Assembly: GCF_029360725.1 (NCBI RefSeq)
Contig: NZ_JARKMY010000001.1
Location: 1,302,001 to 1,366,000 of the forward strand
From: Chryseolinea sp. H1M3-3
GTDB taxonomy: Bacteria > Bacteroidota > Bacteroidia > Cytophagales > Cyclobacteriaceae
Length of the DNA stretch: 64,000 bases
Direction: 5' to 3'
Positions within the stretch are counted from its first letter, which is position 1; every line of letters starts with the position of its first letter. Below the pieces are notes generated by a model. The model made no database searches, was not told the origin of the DNA, and saw nothing but the letters and a program-made list of their open reading frames with translations. Both the position numbers and the translations under genes were made by a program. Shown here piece by piece: positions 53,600 to 63,121 of the stretch.

Positions 53600-55956
53600 G
53601 GACTTTTTAAAGGCTTCAGGTTCTCTTCGAAAAGCTTTAGAATTCTTTTGTACTCATCTGTCCAACTGCTGGGCTCAACAAATCCATGATCTTCCATAGG
53701 ATAAACCGCGAGTTCCCAATTTTCCTTACCCAGTTCAATAAGTCTTTGCGAAAGACGAACTACATCCTGAAAATGAACATTAGTATCGACCATTCCATGG
53801 CAAATCAGCAAGGCACCCTTTAGGCCCTCGGCATAATATATCGGTGAGCTTTTAGCATACGCCAAACTATCCTGATATGGCATATTTAGGATGCAGCCCG
53901 TGTAAGAATGATTATAATGCGCCCAATCAGTAACAGGGCGTAGTGCGGCACCTGCAGCAAATACATCAGGTGTAGTGAACATTGCCATGAGCGTGATAAA
54001 CCCCCCATAAGACCCGCCATAAATCCCAATTCGTTTAGGATCAATACCGTATTCATCCACCAGTACTTTGGCTGCATCTACATGATCAGTAAGATCTTTG
54101 CCTCCCATATGCCTGTAAATTCCCGTTCGCCACTCTCGTCCATAGCCCGCACTCGCCCGGTAGTCGATATCTAACACCGTATATCCTTTGTCTGCTAAAA
54201 GGTTATGGAACATGTATTCCTTATAGTAATTGCTCCACCATCTATGTGCATTCTGCAAATAGCCTGCACCATGTACAAAAACAACAGCCGCACCGTTGGG
54301 TTGCGCAGGTTTATAAATTCTTCCGTAAACATCTGCATTATCGCGTGCTTTAAATGTTATTATCTCCGGATCTCGCCAGGGGTATGATTTAAACTCGTCG
54401 GTGAGCGAATTTGTAATTTGTTTAACCTTTGCTCCAGGTCTGTTTTCCATTATAAATAATTCCCAAGGCTTGTTGCTGTAGGAATATCTGAATGCTATTG
54501 TTTTTTCGTCAGGTGAAATTTCTGCCTCAGTTGCACCTTGCATGGTGGTTAGCCGCTCGGCTTTACCACCTTCTGCGGGTAAGCGATATAAGTGTTTTTC
54601 GCCAGGATGTACTTCGTTGGTAATTAAATAGAAATATTTTTTACTCTTGGCGGTTTTCACTTGTTGTACTTCATATTTTCCTTGCGTTAGAGCCTGCTTC
54701 TTTTTAGTAGTTACATCTATTGTGTAGAGATGAGAATAGCCTGTTTCTTCTGAAGTAAACCAGATTCGTTTATTGTCGCTTAACCATCCCATTGGAGAGA
54801 TTTCTCCGAACCCTCTTGTGGTCGGTCCACCTACCCAGGCATCATCGTGTTGGCGATCCAAAAGTGTAAGTTTTTGAGAGGCAGGATCCAACAGCATAAT
54901 CCAACAATCTTTAAAATCCAATGAACGAATAACTACAACACAATGTAAACCATCGTCGGACCAACTAATAAGTGAATAATTTATTGGACGCAAGGTGGGA
55001 ATGTTTCTTTTTGAAGAATAATCCTTTGCAAACGCGGGTTGATCTGTTATGCCAGGAATATCATCTACCCTTACAGTGTAAACTGTATCTTTTGCGATGT
55101 CATAGATATTCAATTCGCTTGATGCTTGCGCTTCACCAACCTTCGTCCGCGATGCAATGTCCTCAGTGAAGCCAGAGGCTGTTACATAGTTAGGCACCAC
55201 TGTTTTCTTAGGGTTGGTATTTTTGGATAACTCGTATAAAACAAATTTCTCATCAGGACTCACCTGTACCATTTCGACGATCTTATCATCGAGATATATC
55301 AACTTAGGTTTCTTAAGATGTTCGGCTTCTTTATTCTTTTTCTTTAGGGCGTGTTTTGTATTTCTTTCTTTCAATACCTGAAAGTGAGCTAGCTGATTAT
55401 TTTTCAGCCATTTTTCTTGTTCTGACATCGGAACGGACGGCTTGCTCCCAATTTCAAAATGGGTGAACTGTGTTAATTTTCCGGATGTGATTTCCCAGCT
55501 AAAGGCATCGTGACCGATGGTAAAAATTATTTTTTTCTCGTCCGCAGAAAAATATGGACCAAACTCCTGAGAAACAGTATTCGTTATTTGAGAAATTTTC
55601 CCGGTAGGCACATCATACAAAAAAATATCCCCATTTTTTTCATATGCCATTTTTGTGTACGCTTTGTTATACCGGCCATACCTGGAAGGAAGGTTGCGCC
55701 TTTCATGAAGCGTTGCTTTGTGAGGAACAGGATTATGAATTGTAACTGAATATAAAGAATCTGATAGGGCGCCTTCTGGATTCCAATAAAAATTAACCGT
55801 CTTGCTATCTGGCGACCAAAATACATGATTCGGGGCGATTCCGATCCACTTCGGATGGCGCATAATTTTTTCAACCGTTAGCTCGTCCAGGGATTGTGCT
55901 TTCAAAAAAAGGGGCGTAACAAGCAACAAAAAAAGGCACCAGCGCATCATGGACAA
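53596..55956 (-). CDS. S9-family serine peptidase (DPP IV/prolyl oligopeptidase type)
   Basis: 786 residues. A signal peptide (MRWCLFLLLVTPLFLKAQ) is followed by a beta-propeller at about 40-540 with WSPDSKTVNFYW, SADEKKIIFTIGHDAF and SPDEKFVLYELSK, then the hydrolase domain. The catalytic Ser649 is in YGGSYGGFITL, Asp724 in CHGMVDTNVHF and His757 in MEDHGFVEPSS. It probably removes N-terminal dipeptides or cleaves oligopeptides in the periplasm. It converges on the GH3 gene with a 4-bp overlap at the stops. Confidence 0.93.
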   Translation of the reverse strand: MSMMRWCLFLLLVTPLFLKAQSLDELTVEKIMRHPKWIGIAPNHVFWSPDSKTVNFYWNPEGALSDSLYSVTIHNPVPHKATLHERRNLPSRYGRYNKAYTKMAYEKNGDIFLYDVPTGKISQITNTVSQEFGPYFSADEKKIIFTIGHDAFSWEITSGKLTQFTHFEIGSKPSVPMSEQEKWLKNNQLAHFQVLKERNTKHALKKKNKEAEHLKKPKLIYLDDKIVEMVQVSPDEKFVLYELSKNTNPKKTVVPNYVTASGFTEDIASRTKVGEAQASSELNIYDIAKDTVYTVRVDDIPGITDQPAFAKDYSSKRNIPTLRPINYSLISWSDDGLHCVVVIRSLDFKDCWIMLLDPASQKLTLLDRQHDDAWVGGPTTRGFGEISPMGWLSDNKRIWFTSEETGYSHLYTIDVTTKKKQALTQGKYEVQQVKTAKSKKYFYLITNEVHPGEKHLYRLPAEGGKAERLTTMQGATEAEISPDEKTIAFRYSYSNKPWELFIMENRPGAKVKQITNSLTDEFKSYPWRDPEIITFKARDNADVYGRIYKPAQPNGAAVVFVHGAGYLQNAHRWWSNYYKEYMFHNLLADKGYTVLDIDYRASAGYGREWRTGIYRHMGGKDLTDHVDAAKVLVDEYGIDPKRIGIYGGSYGGFITLMAMFTTPDVFAAGAALRPVTDWAHYNHSYTGCILNMPYQDSLAYAKSSPIYYAEGLKGALLICHGMVDTNVHFQDVVRLSQRLIELGKENWELAVYPMEDHGFVEPSSWTDEYKRILKLFEENLKPLKSP

Positions 55957-56050
55957 TCAGAAAATTAGAAGGACAAGATAATGTAAATGCTTTATTTTAC
56001 TAAGACCTCAACATACAGTCTTTGTCTTTTATTACTCAGATGGCATAATA

Positions 56051-56080
56051 AAAAAATGCCCGGTAAGGCACCGGGCATTT
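56051..56080 (-). terminator. terminator of the Tat-TIM barrel gene
   Basis: A perfect 11-bp stem (AAATGCCCGGT and ACCGGGCATTT) with a 5-nt loop. On the minus strand it is followed by TTTTTT, so it terminates the 56108-56944 gene. Confidence 0.85.
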
Positions 56081-56107
56081 TCATCAAAAGGGAAGATTAA
56101 TAGGATA

Positions 56108-56944
56108 CTAATAGTTCAGCTTTTGGAGGTAATCGAAATCATATTTCATGCTTTCCATGGCTGTACTTGCATATTCCTCCTGCTCAACGAAAATGTGTTT
56201 AACTCCCGATTTTTTTGAATTTTTCAGCATGTCTAACACCTTGATTTGCCCCTTCCCGAATTCTGTGCTTTCTTTCTTCGTGGTATCCATGTCTTTTAAA
56301 TGCCAGAGGGAGAACCGACCCGGATATTTATTAAAATAGGCCAGTGGATCATTACCTGAAGCAACCACCCAGCCCAAGTCAAGTTCCATTGTTACTAATT
56401 TGGGATCTGTATTGTCCAACAAAATATCATATAACACTTGTCCGTTCTCTCTTTCAAATTCATACTCATGGTTATGGTATCCAAAGATGATGTTGGATTT
56501 TTTACAATCTTCAGCTGCTTTGGTAAATGCTTCAGCTACCTTTTTATAATTATCAATGGTTTGACCTTTTGAAGGAAGAGATGAGCACACCAGGTAACTC
56601 TGGCCAGCCTCGGCTGCACCATCGATTGAACGTTGAAAATCTTTATCGATATGCACATGGCCACTCCGCAAGGTCATTCCTAAGTCTGACGAAATCTTTT
56701 TAATTTCTTTAGGTTGAAGGCCGTAATAATTTCCCTTTTCACTTCGTGCAGATTCCAGCTCTTTGTAACCGATCTTCGCGAGCTGTTTTAATGTCCCAAC
56801 AGCGTCTGTAAGCATTTCTTTACGAACGCTGTAGAGTTGAATGCCAACTTTTTTCAGTTTTTCGCCTTTTGAAAAATTAGGAAGTAGTAAAGCACCAACG
56901 GCTAGTCCTCCTGTTATTTTAAGAAAATCACGTCTAGTTTTCAT
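56108..56944 (-). CDS. sugar phosphate isomerase/epimerase-like TIM barrel with Tat signal
   Basis: 278 residues. The N-terminus is a twin-arginine signal (MKTRRDFLKITGGLAVGALL) so it is exported folded. The xylose-isomerase-like TIM-barrel domain has KVGIQLYSVRKEMLTDAVG, LAKIGYKELESARSEKGNY, YHNHEYEFERENGQVLYDI, LVTMELDLGWVVASG, SLWHLKDMDT and IFVEQEEYAST. Probable metal ligands are the Glu, Asp, His and Glu of those stretches. The substrate is unknown; family members act on sugars or inositols. No partner gene is adjacent. Confidence 0.9.
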   Translation of the reverse strand: MKTRRDFLKITGGLAVGALLLPNFSKGEKLKKVGIQLYSVRKEMLTDAVGTLKQLAKIGYKELESARSEKGNYYGLQPKEIKKISSDLGMTLRSGHVHIDKDFQRSIDGAAEAGQSYLVCSSLPSKGQTIDNYKKVAEAFTKAAEDCKKSNIIFGYHNHEYEFERENGQVLYDILLDNTDPKLVTMELDLGWVVASGNDPLAYFNKYPGRFSLWHLKDMDTTKKESTEFGKGQIKVLDMLKNSKKSGVKHIFVEQEEYASTAMESMKYDFDYLQKLNY

Positions 56945-57105
56945 AATGTATTTTTAAGTTTAGCTGGCAAATGAGCTTGCCTAAATCTCCCATCATCATG
57001 GCCGAGTATTTGGACCAATCCTTCTCACATGACGGAATAAATTACGCTTTTGAATTAGATGCTGTTGGAAAAATATTATAGAAGGAAAATAGAACTGATT
57101 ACATC

Positions 57106-58413
57106 TTATTTTCGGGGGAGATACATGTAATCAAGGGTAACATTCAGCATTGCTTTCAAACCCACCAGCATACCACGCTCATCTATCATAAAATCGGGAG
57201 TATGGTGCGCAGGTACGGTTCTGGGGTCCTGATCCGGCATCATAGCTCCAACAAAGAAAAACAAGCCTGGGACCTTTTGTTGAAAAAAGGCGAAGTCCTC
57301 GGCACCAGTAACGGCATTAATCCGCATAACATTGTCCTTGCCTGCAGCTTTTTCAAGGCTATGAACCATTTTCTCGGTTAGCGTAGGGTCGTTATAAGTT
57401 ATGGGGGTTTTATTTTCGATCAATACTTCTGCAGTAGCTCCTCCACTTTCTGCAATTTTAGTTGCTGTCAATTTTATCTTTTCGTGAATTTTCAAACGCA
57501 TGTCCTCATCTAGCGTTCTTATAGTACCCGCCATCACCGCTTCCTCTGGTATAATATTTTCGCGAATGCCTGCATTTATTCTTCCTACACTTATCACGGC
57601 CGCTTCTTTTGTAAGTTCAGTTTGCCTGCTGACGATGGTTTGAAGACCATTGATAATTTGTGCTGAAATAGCAATTGGATCCACGCCCATCCAGGGGGCG
57701 GCACCATGACTTTGTTTGCCTTTTACTTTAATTGTAAACCAATCTGAGGCCGCCATCATACCGGCTGGCCTATAGGTAATTTTACCCAGCTGACTAATAG
57801 ATTGAATGTGCATTCCAAAAATCACATCTACTTTCGGATTTTCGAGAGCTCCTTCTTTTACCATAAGCCCTGCGCCTCCCTCTTCACCAGCCGGAGGCCC
57901 TTCTTCTGCAGGTTGAAAAATGAATTTGACTGTTCCCTTTAGTTCACTTTTGTTTTTTGAGAGGATTTCGGCAACGGCCATTAAAATTGCTACGTGCGTG
58001 TCGTGGCCGCAGGCATGCATTACCCCAGTTTCCTGATCGTTAAATATTGCTTTTTCTTTAGATGCAAAAGGCAATGAATTTCGTTCGGTCACAGGCAATG
58101 CATCCATGTCCGCACGCAACGCGATGACGGGCCCGGGCTTTCCACTTTTAAGAAGTCCGATAACCCCAGTCTTAGCGACTCCAGTCTGGACTTCAATACC
58201 CAATTTTTTTAAATGCTCAGCAACAAACGCCGCGGTCTTGACTTCCCTGTTGGAGAGCTCGGGGTATTGATGAAAATGTCTTCGCCATCCAATGACCTGC
58301 TCTTCCATTTCTTTTGCTTGTTGGTCCACTTTGGTTTGCAGCTTAGCGTTCATTTGAGCTGTTGAAACTCCCATTATCAAGGTGCATAGTATGATTAAAA
58401 AAAATTTCTTCAT
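57106..58413 (-). CDS. M20-family amidohydrolase
   Basis: 435 residues from ATG 58413; the longer frame to 58509 lacks a sensible signal, whereas MKKFFLIILCTLIMGVSTAQ is a signal peptide. It has the M20 dimetal motifs ADMDALPVTE, GVMHACGHDTHVAILMAVAE and FQPAEEGPPAGEEGG, and the lid domain with KGKQSHGAAPWMGVDPI. The C-terminal VTGAEDFAFFQQKVPGLFFF region closes the site. Such enzymes hydrolyse N-acyl amino acids, hippurate or related amides; this one acts outside the cytoplasm. A 288-bp gap to the next gene holds no clear feature. Confidence 0.93.
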   Translation of the reverse strand: MKKFFLIILCTLIMGVSTAQMNAKLQTKVDQQAKEMEEQVIGWRRHFHQYPELSNREVKTAAFVAEHLKKLGIEVQTGVAKTGVIGLLKSGKPGPVIALRADMDALPVTERNSLPFASKEKAIFNDQETGVMHACGHDTHVAILMAVAEILSKNKSELKGTVKFIFQPAEEGPPAGEEGGAGLMVKEGALENPKVDVIFGMHIQSISQLGKITYRPAGMMAASDWFTIKVKGKQSHGAAPWMGVDPIAISAQIINGLQTIVSRQTELTKEAAVISVGRINAGIRENIIPEEAVMAGTIRTLDEDMRLKIHEKIKLTATKIAESGGATAEVLIENKTPITYNDPTLTEKMVHSLEKAAGKDNVMRINAVTGAEDFAFFQQKVPGLFFFVGAMMPDQDPRTVPAHHTPDFMIDERGMLVGLKAMLNVTLDYMYLPRK

Positions 58414-58701
58414 GTGGTTTAGCATTGAGTAAAAAACAAGGTAAAATATTTCGCGTCTACACCAAAACTTAATTATTGAATGATTAAAAAATTGCCCTGC
58501 AAAAGACACATTTTTTAGTTAAGAAATTACCAAACAAAACGAATGCGCCTCATGCATCTTCGTAGTTTTCGAACGTTGCCCTGAGATTGCCCATCGCATA
58601 TTTGGTGGATTATTCGATTAAAACTATTGATACATGATTTTTTGTTGGCATAAGAAAATGATTAATCCTTATTTTCGTTTTTATATCGCAGTGAAGCTCT
58701 C
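58414..58701. other. non-coding gap between divergent genes
   Basis: 288 bp with no ORF worth calling. The last 40 bp before the 58702 gene contain TATTTTCG and are AT-rich, as a promoter would be, but I see no clear repeat or RNA structure. Confidence 0.4.
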
Positions 58702-59715
58702 ATGATTAGAAAACGGATTTTGAATTTTAAGTTAATATTTTTCATACTGTTGTCAGGCCACATCTCATCCTTTGGTCAACTTGTTGTTACTGAAAAAACC
58801 TGGATTGAAGACCTTAATCTGCAAGGAGGATTGCCCGAAAAGCTTCTCAGTACCCGGACTGCCGTATTCGACGACTATACGTTAACACAAAAAGAATTGC
58901 TTGAAATTCAATCCTACTTTCAACGTATTGGTATCGATGCGATTATTCATTTTGAGTTGGATATACTTTTCGCGAGTAAAGATGTTACCAAAGCTGTAAG
59001 CGATTATCTTGTGAAGAGGGAAATAACAAATCTAATCTTCATTGAAAAGGACGAGCAAGCATATCGCATTTCGATCACGACATTTTCAGGTAAAGAAAAC
59101 GTTGTTGAACCGAAACAAGCAGCGTGGTCTACTTCTAACCGTTTACTTACGGAAGCGTTGAAGACGCTATACACCACCGCAGCCAACCAGCAAAAGAAAC
59201 AAAATCTGTTAATCAATGATTTACCAGAAACTGACGCGAAAATTGATCCAATCGTTGGCAAGCGAAATGAATTTTACGCCACGGATTTAAAGGTAGATCC
59301 CCTGGCGGTTCCAAAAACAGGTGATGAAACCATCGATAAGGAGCTGGAGGAAATCTTTCAAAATAATTATCCGCTGAAATTTAAAATGACAGAGCCAGGT
59401 GTAACTGAAAAAGAACTTCGCAGACAGGGTCAGTTATATGTAATGGGTTTTATTTATACCCGCGGCGCTGTAGCAAAAGAACTGTTAGGTTATGATATGA
59501 CCAAAACTGAAAGCGCCTTGCTTTCTGTTACTTATCCTGATAATCAGCAACAGCTAAAAAATATTCCTTCAAATACACCTGTCTTTAAATTCTATTTCAA
59601 GCATATCGATTCGGGAAATATTTTCCTTGGAACAAAATGGGATGCCGATGTCACCTGGCAACAAGCGCTGCTGAATTATATCCGAGGGATGAAAGCAGAA
59701 CTAAGACTTAACTAA
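58702..59715 (+). CDS. secreted hypothetical protein
   Basis: 337 residues. A signal peptide (LIFFILLSGHISSFGQ) is followed by alternating helix-strand pattern: FDDYTLTQKELLEIQSYFQR, IDAIIHFELDILFASKDVTK, LIFIEKDEQAYRISITTFSG, then an Asn-Pro linker and a second half with QLYVMGFIYTRGAVAKELLG, VFKFYFKHIDSGNIFLGTKW. The two halves may be two domains. I do not recognise a family and claim no function. It is divergent from the amidohydrolase and lies 140 bp before the AlkD-like gene. Confidence 0.75.
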   Translation: MIRKRILNFKLIFFILLSGHISSFGQLVVTEKTWIEDLNLQGGLPEKLLSTRTAVFDDYTLTQKELLEIQSYFQRIGIDAIIHFELDILFASKDVTKAVSDYLVKREITNLIFIEKDEQAYRISITTFSGKENVVEPKQAAWSTSNRLLTEALKTLYTTAANQQKKQNLLINDLPETDAKIDPIVGKRNEFYATDLKVDPLAVPKTGDETIDKELEEIFQNNYPLKFKMTEPGVTEKELRRQGQLYVMGFIYTRGAVAKELLGYDMTKTESALLSVTYPDNQQQLKNIPSNTPVFKFYFKHIDSGNIFLGTKWDADVTWQQALLNYIRGMKAELRLN

Positions 59716-59855
59716 TCGCCTCCTCCATAACTTCGAGCGATAACGTTCACCTTTTAAGCCACTGCTGACATAAGGTTGTCATCATTGTATTCCTATTTCG
59801 AAACAATTTAATCTTAGCCGACCAAGCATCAGATTCTAGTCCAAGAAATAGAAAT

Positions 59856-60953
59856 ATGAGCGAGCCTCTTAAACACATGTATAGCGTTCAATTTTTTGAA
59901 CAACTATGCCCAGTGCTAAATGAAGTAATTCCAAATTTTAACGAACGTAGATTTGTGTATGACGTGTTTGACACGACATGGCCGGACCTGGAATTAAAAC
60001 AACGAACACGGCAAATAACCTTAGCATTAGGACGTTGTCTTCCCTCGGATTATAAAGAGGCCATTGAGCTGATAATACGTCTTTCTAATTTGCTTCGCGA
60101 AAAAGAAAAGCAACAAAGCTACCCATATGTTTTTCTTCCCGACTTCATTGAGTTATTTGGTCTCGATCATTTTTCCCTTTCCATGGATGCCATTGAGGAA
60201 TGCACAAAATTTGTGAGTGCGGAGTTTGCCATACGGCCATTTATCATTCGCTATCCACAAAAGACCCTGCAGCGCATGTTGAAATGGTCTACCCATCCTA
60301 ACCCTTCGGTGCGTCGCTTGTCATCTGAAGGATGCCGTCCACGGTTGCCCTGGGCGATGGGGTTACCAGCATTTAAAAAAGACCCATCCTTAATTTTGCC
60401 AATTCTTGAAAATCTGAAATGTGATCCCTCGGAATATGTGAGACGCAGCGTTGCCAATAATCTAAACGACATCGCCAAAGACCACCCTGAACTTGCCTTA
60501 AAGATTGCCAAGCAATGGAAAGGTGTAAATCCAGTCACCGAGTGGATCATCAAACACGGATGCCGCACCCTTTTAAAACGTGGACATGAATCAGTATTGA
60601 ATCTTCATGGCTTTAACCCAAAAGCAAAATCGTCTGTTAAAGATCTTACGCTTTCCAAAAAAGTAATCATTGGTGATAGCTTGGCCTTTGATTTCACATT
60701 CCTTAATCAAGAAGCTAAGGCAACTTTATTTCGATTAGAATATGTAATTGACTATCTGACGAGTTCGGGAAAAACATCACGAAAGATTTTTAAAATCACT
60801 GAGAACACTTTTGAAGCAGGTACATGTATTAGATTTGCGAGGAAGCAATCCTTCAAAGATTTTACAACCCGTAAGCATTTTGCCGGGAGGCATTATCTTA
60901 GAATTCTATCCAATGGTAAAGAATTAGCCGCAAGTGAATTCTTCGTGTGCTGA
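59856..60953 (+). CDS. DNA alkylation repair protein (AlkD-like HEAT repeats)
   Basis: 365 residues. An all-helical HEAT-like fold is predicted from repeated LRR-type helices such as MLKWSTHPNPSVRRLSSEGC, ILPILENLKCDPSEYVRRSV and NNLNDIAKDHPELALKIAKQ, with the AlkD-type motif WxxxxGCRTLLKRG (WIIKHGCRTLLKRGHESVL). AlkD is a base-flipping-free glycosylase for bulky or cationic alkyl lesions. The C-terminal 100 residues form an extra beta-rich region not seen in AlkD proper, so the exact activity is uncertain. It is 36 bp upstream of the DUF763 gene. Confidence 0.87.
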   Translation: MSEPLKHMYSVQFFEQLCPVLNEVIPNFNERRFVYDVFDTTWPDLELKQRTRQITLALGRCLPSDYKEAIELIIRLSNLLREKEKQQSYPYVFLPDFIELFGLDHFSLSMDAIEECTKFVSAEFAIRPFIIRYPQKTLQRMLKWSTHPNPSVRRLSSEGCRPRLPWAMGLPAFKKDPSLILPILENLKCDPSEYVRRSVANNLNDIAKDHPELALKIAKQWKGVNPVTEWIIKHGCRTLLKRGHESVLNLHGFNPKAKSSVKDLTLSKKVIIGDSLAFDFTFLNQEAKATLFRLEYVIDYLTSSGKTSRKIFKITENTFEAGTCIRFARKQSFKDFTTRKHFAGRHYLRILSNGKELAASEFFVC

Positions 60954-60989
60954 AGATGTTGAGGTATCGTATCTTTAAAAAAATTTTCA

Positions 60990-62198
60990 ATGCCACGTTC
61001 CGGTTATGCCGATCTGCCCCTTCACTATGGCAAGGTTCCTCCCTGGCTTGCTGAACGCATGACAAAATTAGGAGGAGCAATTGTTGAGGCCCTTGTTTTA
61101 GAATATGGGAAGTCTGAAGTTTTAAAAAGAATAAGTGACCCGATGTGGTTTCAGGCATTTGGGTGCGTTTTAGGAATGGATTGGCATTCCTCGGGAATCA
61201 CAACATCGGTAATGGGCGCTCTAAAGCGGGCAATTAATCCCCTTTCAAAAGAACTTGGGGTTTATATTTGTGGTGGACGAGGAAAGCACTCCCGACAAAC
61301 ACCAAATGAACTACTAAGAGTCGCTGATCAAACCGGGCTGGACGGAATTGCTTTAGTACGATCAAGCCGGCTAGCAGCAAAAATCGACAACACAGCGGTC
61401 CAGGATGGATTTCAATTATACCTTCACAATTTTATTCTTACCGATAAGGGCGAATGGGCCGTTGTGCAGCAAGGGTTAAATGATTCTACTGGCATGGCCC
61501 GACGATACCATTGGCATTCAGCACAGTTCAATTCATTTTTGGACGAACCTCACGTAGGTGTATGCGGCGAAAATCAGGGAATGATTTTGAATCTGACAGA
61601 TCGCAACGCAATGAATACACGCCACGGCATGTTGAACATTGCAGCGGAGCATCCTGAAAAAATGTTGCGAGAGATACGACAAATAACCATGCCCCGTCAT
61701 CATGAAGTTACCGTTACAGATGTTAATCTAAAAAGGCTTGGCGCGGTTCTGACTTTAGCACACGAAATGCAAACTAATAACTTCGAATCTTTGCTTTTAT
61801 TGGAGGGGGCAGGTCCACGAACCATTCAGTCATTAACGCTTGTAAGCGAAATTATATACGGAACTCCTTCACGTTTTAATGATCCGGCACGATATTCATT
61901 TGCGCATGGTGGCAAAGATGGTCATCCTTTTCCCGTGCCATTAAAGGTCTACGATGAAACGATAGGTATTTTGAAAACATCTATCGATCGGGCAAAGCTC
62001 GGCCTGGGCGAAAAACAGCAGGCCATTCAGAAACTTTCTGCCATGGCTCAAAAAATTGAAAAGTCTTTTGTGCCCAATCCATTCTTTGACGAAGTATTAG
62101 CCACAGAAAGAGACAATTCATACAAATACGATGGCATGACCGTTATGGGAAAGGCACAGCCACCGAAATTAAAAAATCAGCAATTGAAACTTTTTTAA
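60990..62198 (+). CDS. DUF763-family protein
   Basis: 402 residues. Family pattern: RSGYADLPLHYGKVPPWLAE at the N-terminus, WFQAFGCVLGMDWHSSGITT, GVYICGGRGKHSRQTPNELL, and GEWAVVQQGLNDSTGMARRY with the central TPSRFNDPARYSFAHGGKDG. The protein is cytoplasmic. DUF763 is widely but patchily distributed in Archaea and Bacteria and has no established function that I can name. It is 36 bp from an AlkD-like gene, so a DNA-related role is a weak inference. Confidence 0.87.
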   Translation: MPRSGYADLPLHYGKVPPWLAERMTKLGGAIVEALVLEYGKSEVLKRISDPMWFQAFGCVLGMDWHSSGITTSVMGALKRAINPLSKELGVYICGGRGKHSRQTPNELLRVADQTGLDGIALVRSSRLAAKIDNTAVQDGFQLYLHNFILTDKGEWAVVQQGLNDSTGMARRYHWHSAQFNSFLDEPHVGVCGENQGMILNLTDRNAMNTRHGMLNIAAEHPEKMLREIRQITMPRHHEVTVTDVNLKRLGAVLTLAHEMQTNNFESLLLLEGAGPRTIQSLTLVSEIIYGTPSRFNDPARYSFAHGGKDGHPFPVPLKVYDETIGILKTSIDRAKLGLGEKQQAIQKLSAMAQKIEKSFVPNPFFDEVLATERDNSYKYDGMTVMGKAQPPKLKNQQLKLF

Positions 62199-62222
62199 TT
62201 TTCACCAGACCGCGGCATGTGG

Positions 62223-62939
62223 TCAGTATTTGGTGCTGAACAAAACATTAACTTTCGTGTAGTATACCGTTGTAATCCCTTCAAAGCCAGAATCCGTCCC
62301 TACCAACAGCCATAGTTCGCCGTCATTATTACTCTGTGCAATATACGGTTGTGACGAGGGAGACGCATTACTTCTTGATATCAAGGTATACTCTGAGGTA
62401 GAGGATGGTATCGCGATATCGCCAAGAACAATGGCGTTAACTCCTGGCATACTTTGATTGCCTTTATCTACATTCAGCACATAACGATTATCTTCAATCA
62501 TTTTTTTTGGCTCAATTTGACTTGCGCCTGCCTTTATATAGACACTCTCACCAGGTGAACCTCCAGCACCAACGGATCCATAAGGTGTGTTTGAAGCTAA
62601 CTCTACTTCAAAGACCAGATTGTAAGACGTATTCGGCATCAACCCTGTGATTTTCTTTTTTATGAACATAAATAGATCATCGCTGTGGTTATTGCCAGAA
62701 AGCATTATTGATTTACGAAAACCTAGATTTGGAGGTAAATGAGTATATGCAACTTGTAATTCATAGAAAGAGGAATCGGTTGGTAGCGCGGGCAAATCCG
62801 CGAAGTCAGCTTCCCATCCACTTTGCGAATGATTGAAATCGAATGAAATTGAAAAAACGGCAATTTCCGGATGGTTATCAGGAAATGAACAGCTGCTCAA
62901 AAAAATCAAGCCAATGAACAAAAGAGTTCTGCAACACAT
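62223..62939 (-). CDS. lipoprotein of unknown function
   Basis: 238 residues. The lipoprotein signal is LLFIGLIFLSSC with Cys17. The mature part is a beta-sandwich-like protein: SISFDFNHSQSGWEADFADL, YELQVAYTHLPPNLGFRKSI, YNLVFEVELASNTPYGSVGA and a C-terminal LWLLVGTDSGFEGITTVYYT. It lacks a family I recognise; the GxxxAP and AGGSPGES loops could bind ligands or metal. It converges on the DUF763 gene across 24 bp. Confidence 0.8.
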   Translation of the reverse strand: MCCRTLLFIGLIFLSSCSFPDNHPEIAVFSISFDFNHSQSGWEADFADLPALPTDSSFYELQVAYTHLPPNLGFRKSIMLSGNNHSDDLFMFIKKKITGLMPNTSYNLVFEVELASNTPYGSVGAGGSPGESVYIKAGASQIEPKKMIEDNRYVLNVDKGNQSMPGVNAIVLGDIAIPSSTSEYTLISRSNASPSSQPYIAQSNNDGELWLLVGTDSGFEGITTVYYTKVNVLFSTKY

Positions 62940-63121
62940 AGTGCCAATGCAATTTTCAACATTTTAGACACGAATGCTTCAGCGAAAGTTGGAACTTGAT
63001 CCCGTTTTTGTAAACGCCGACATTATAAAATGCAACGTCGAAAAATATATTTAAGGTACATACGTCTTTGAAAACGGAACCTCTTACTATTTCTTTCGTT
63101 GACTCCTTTAAACAAATACAG

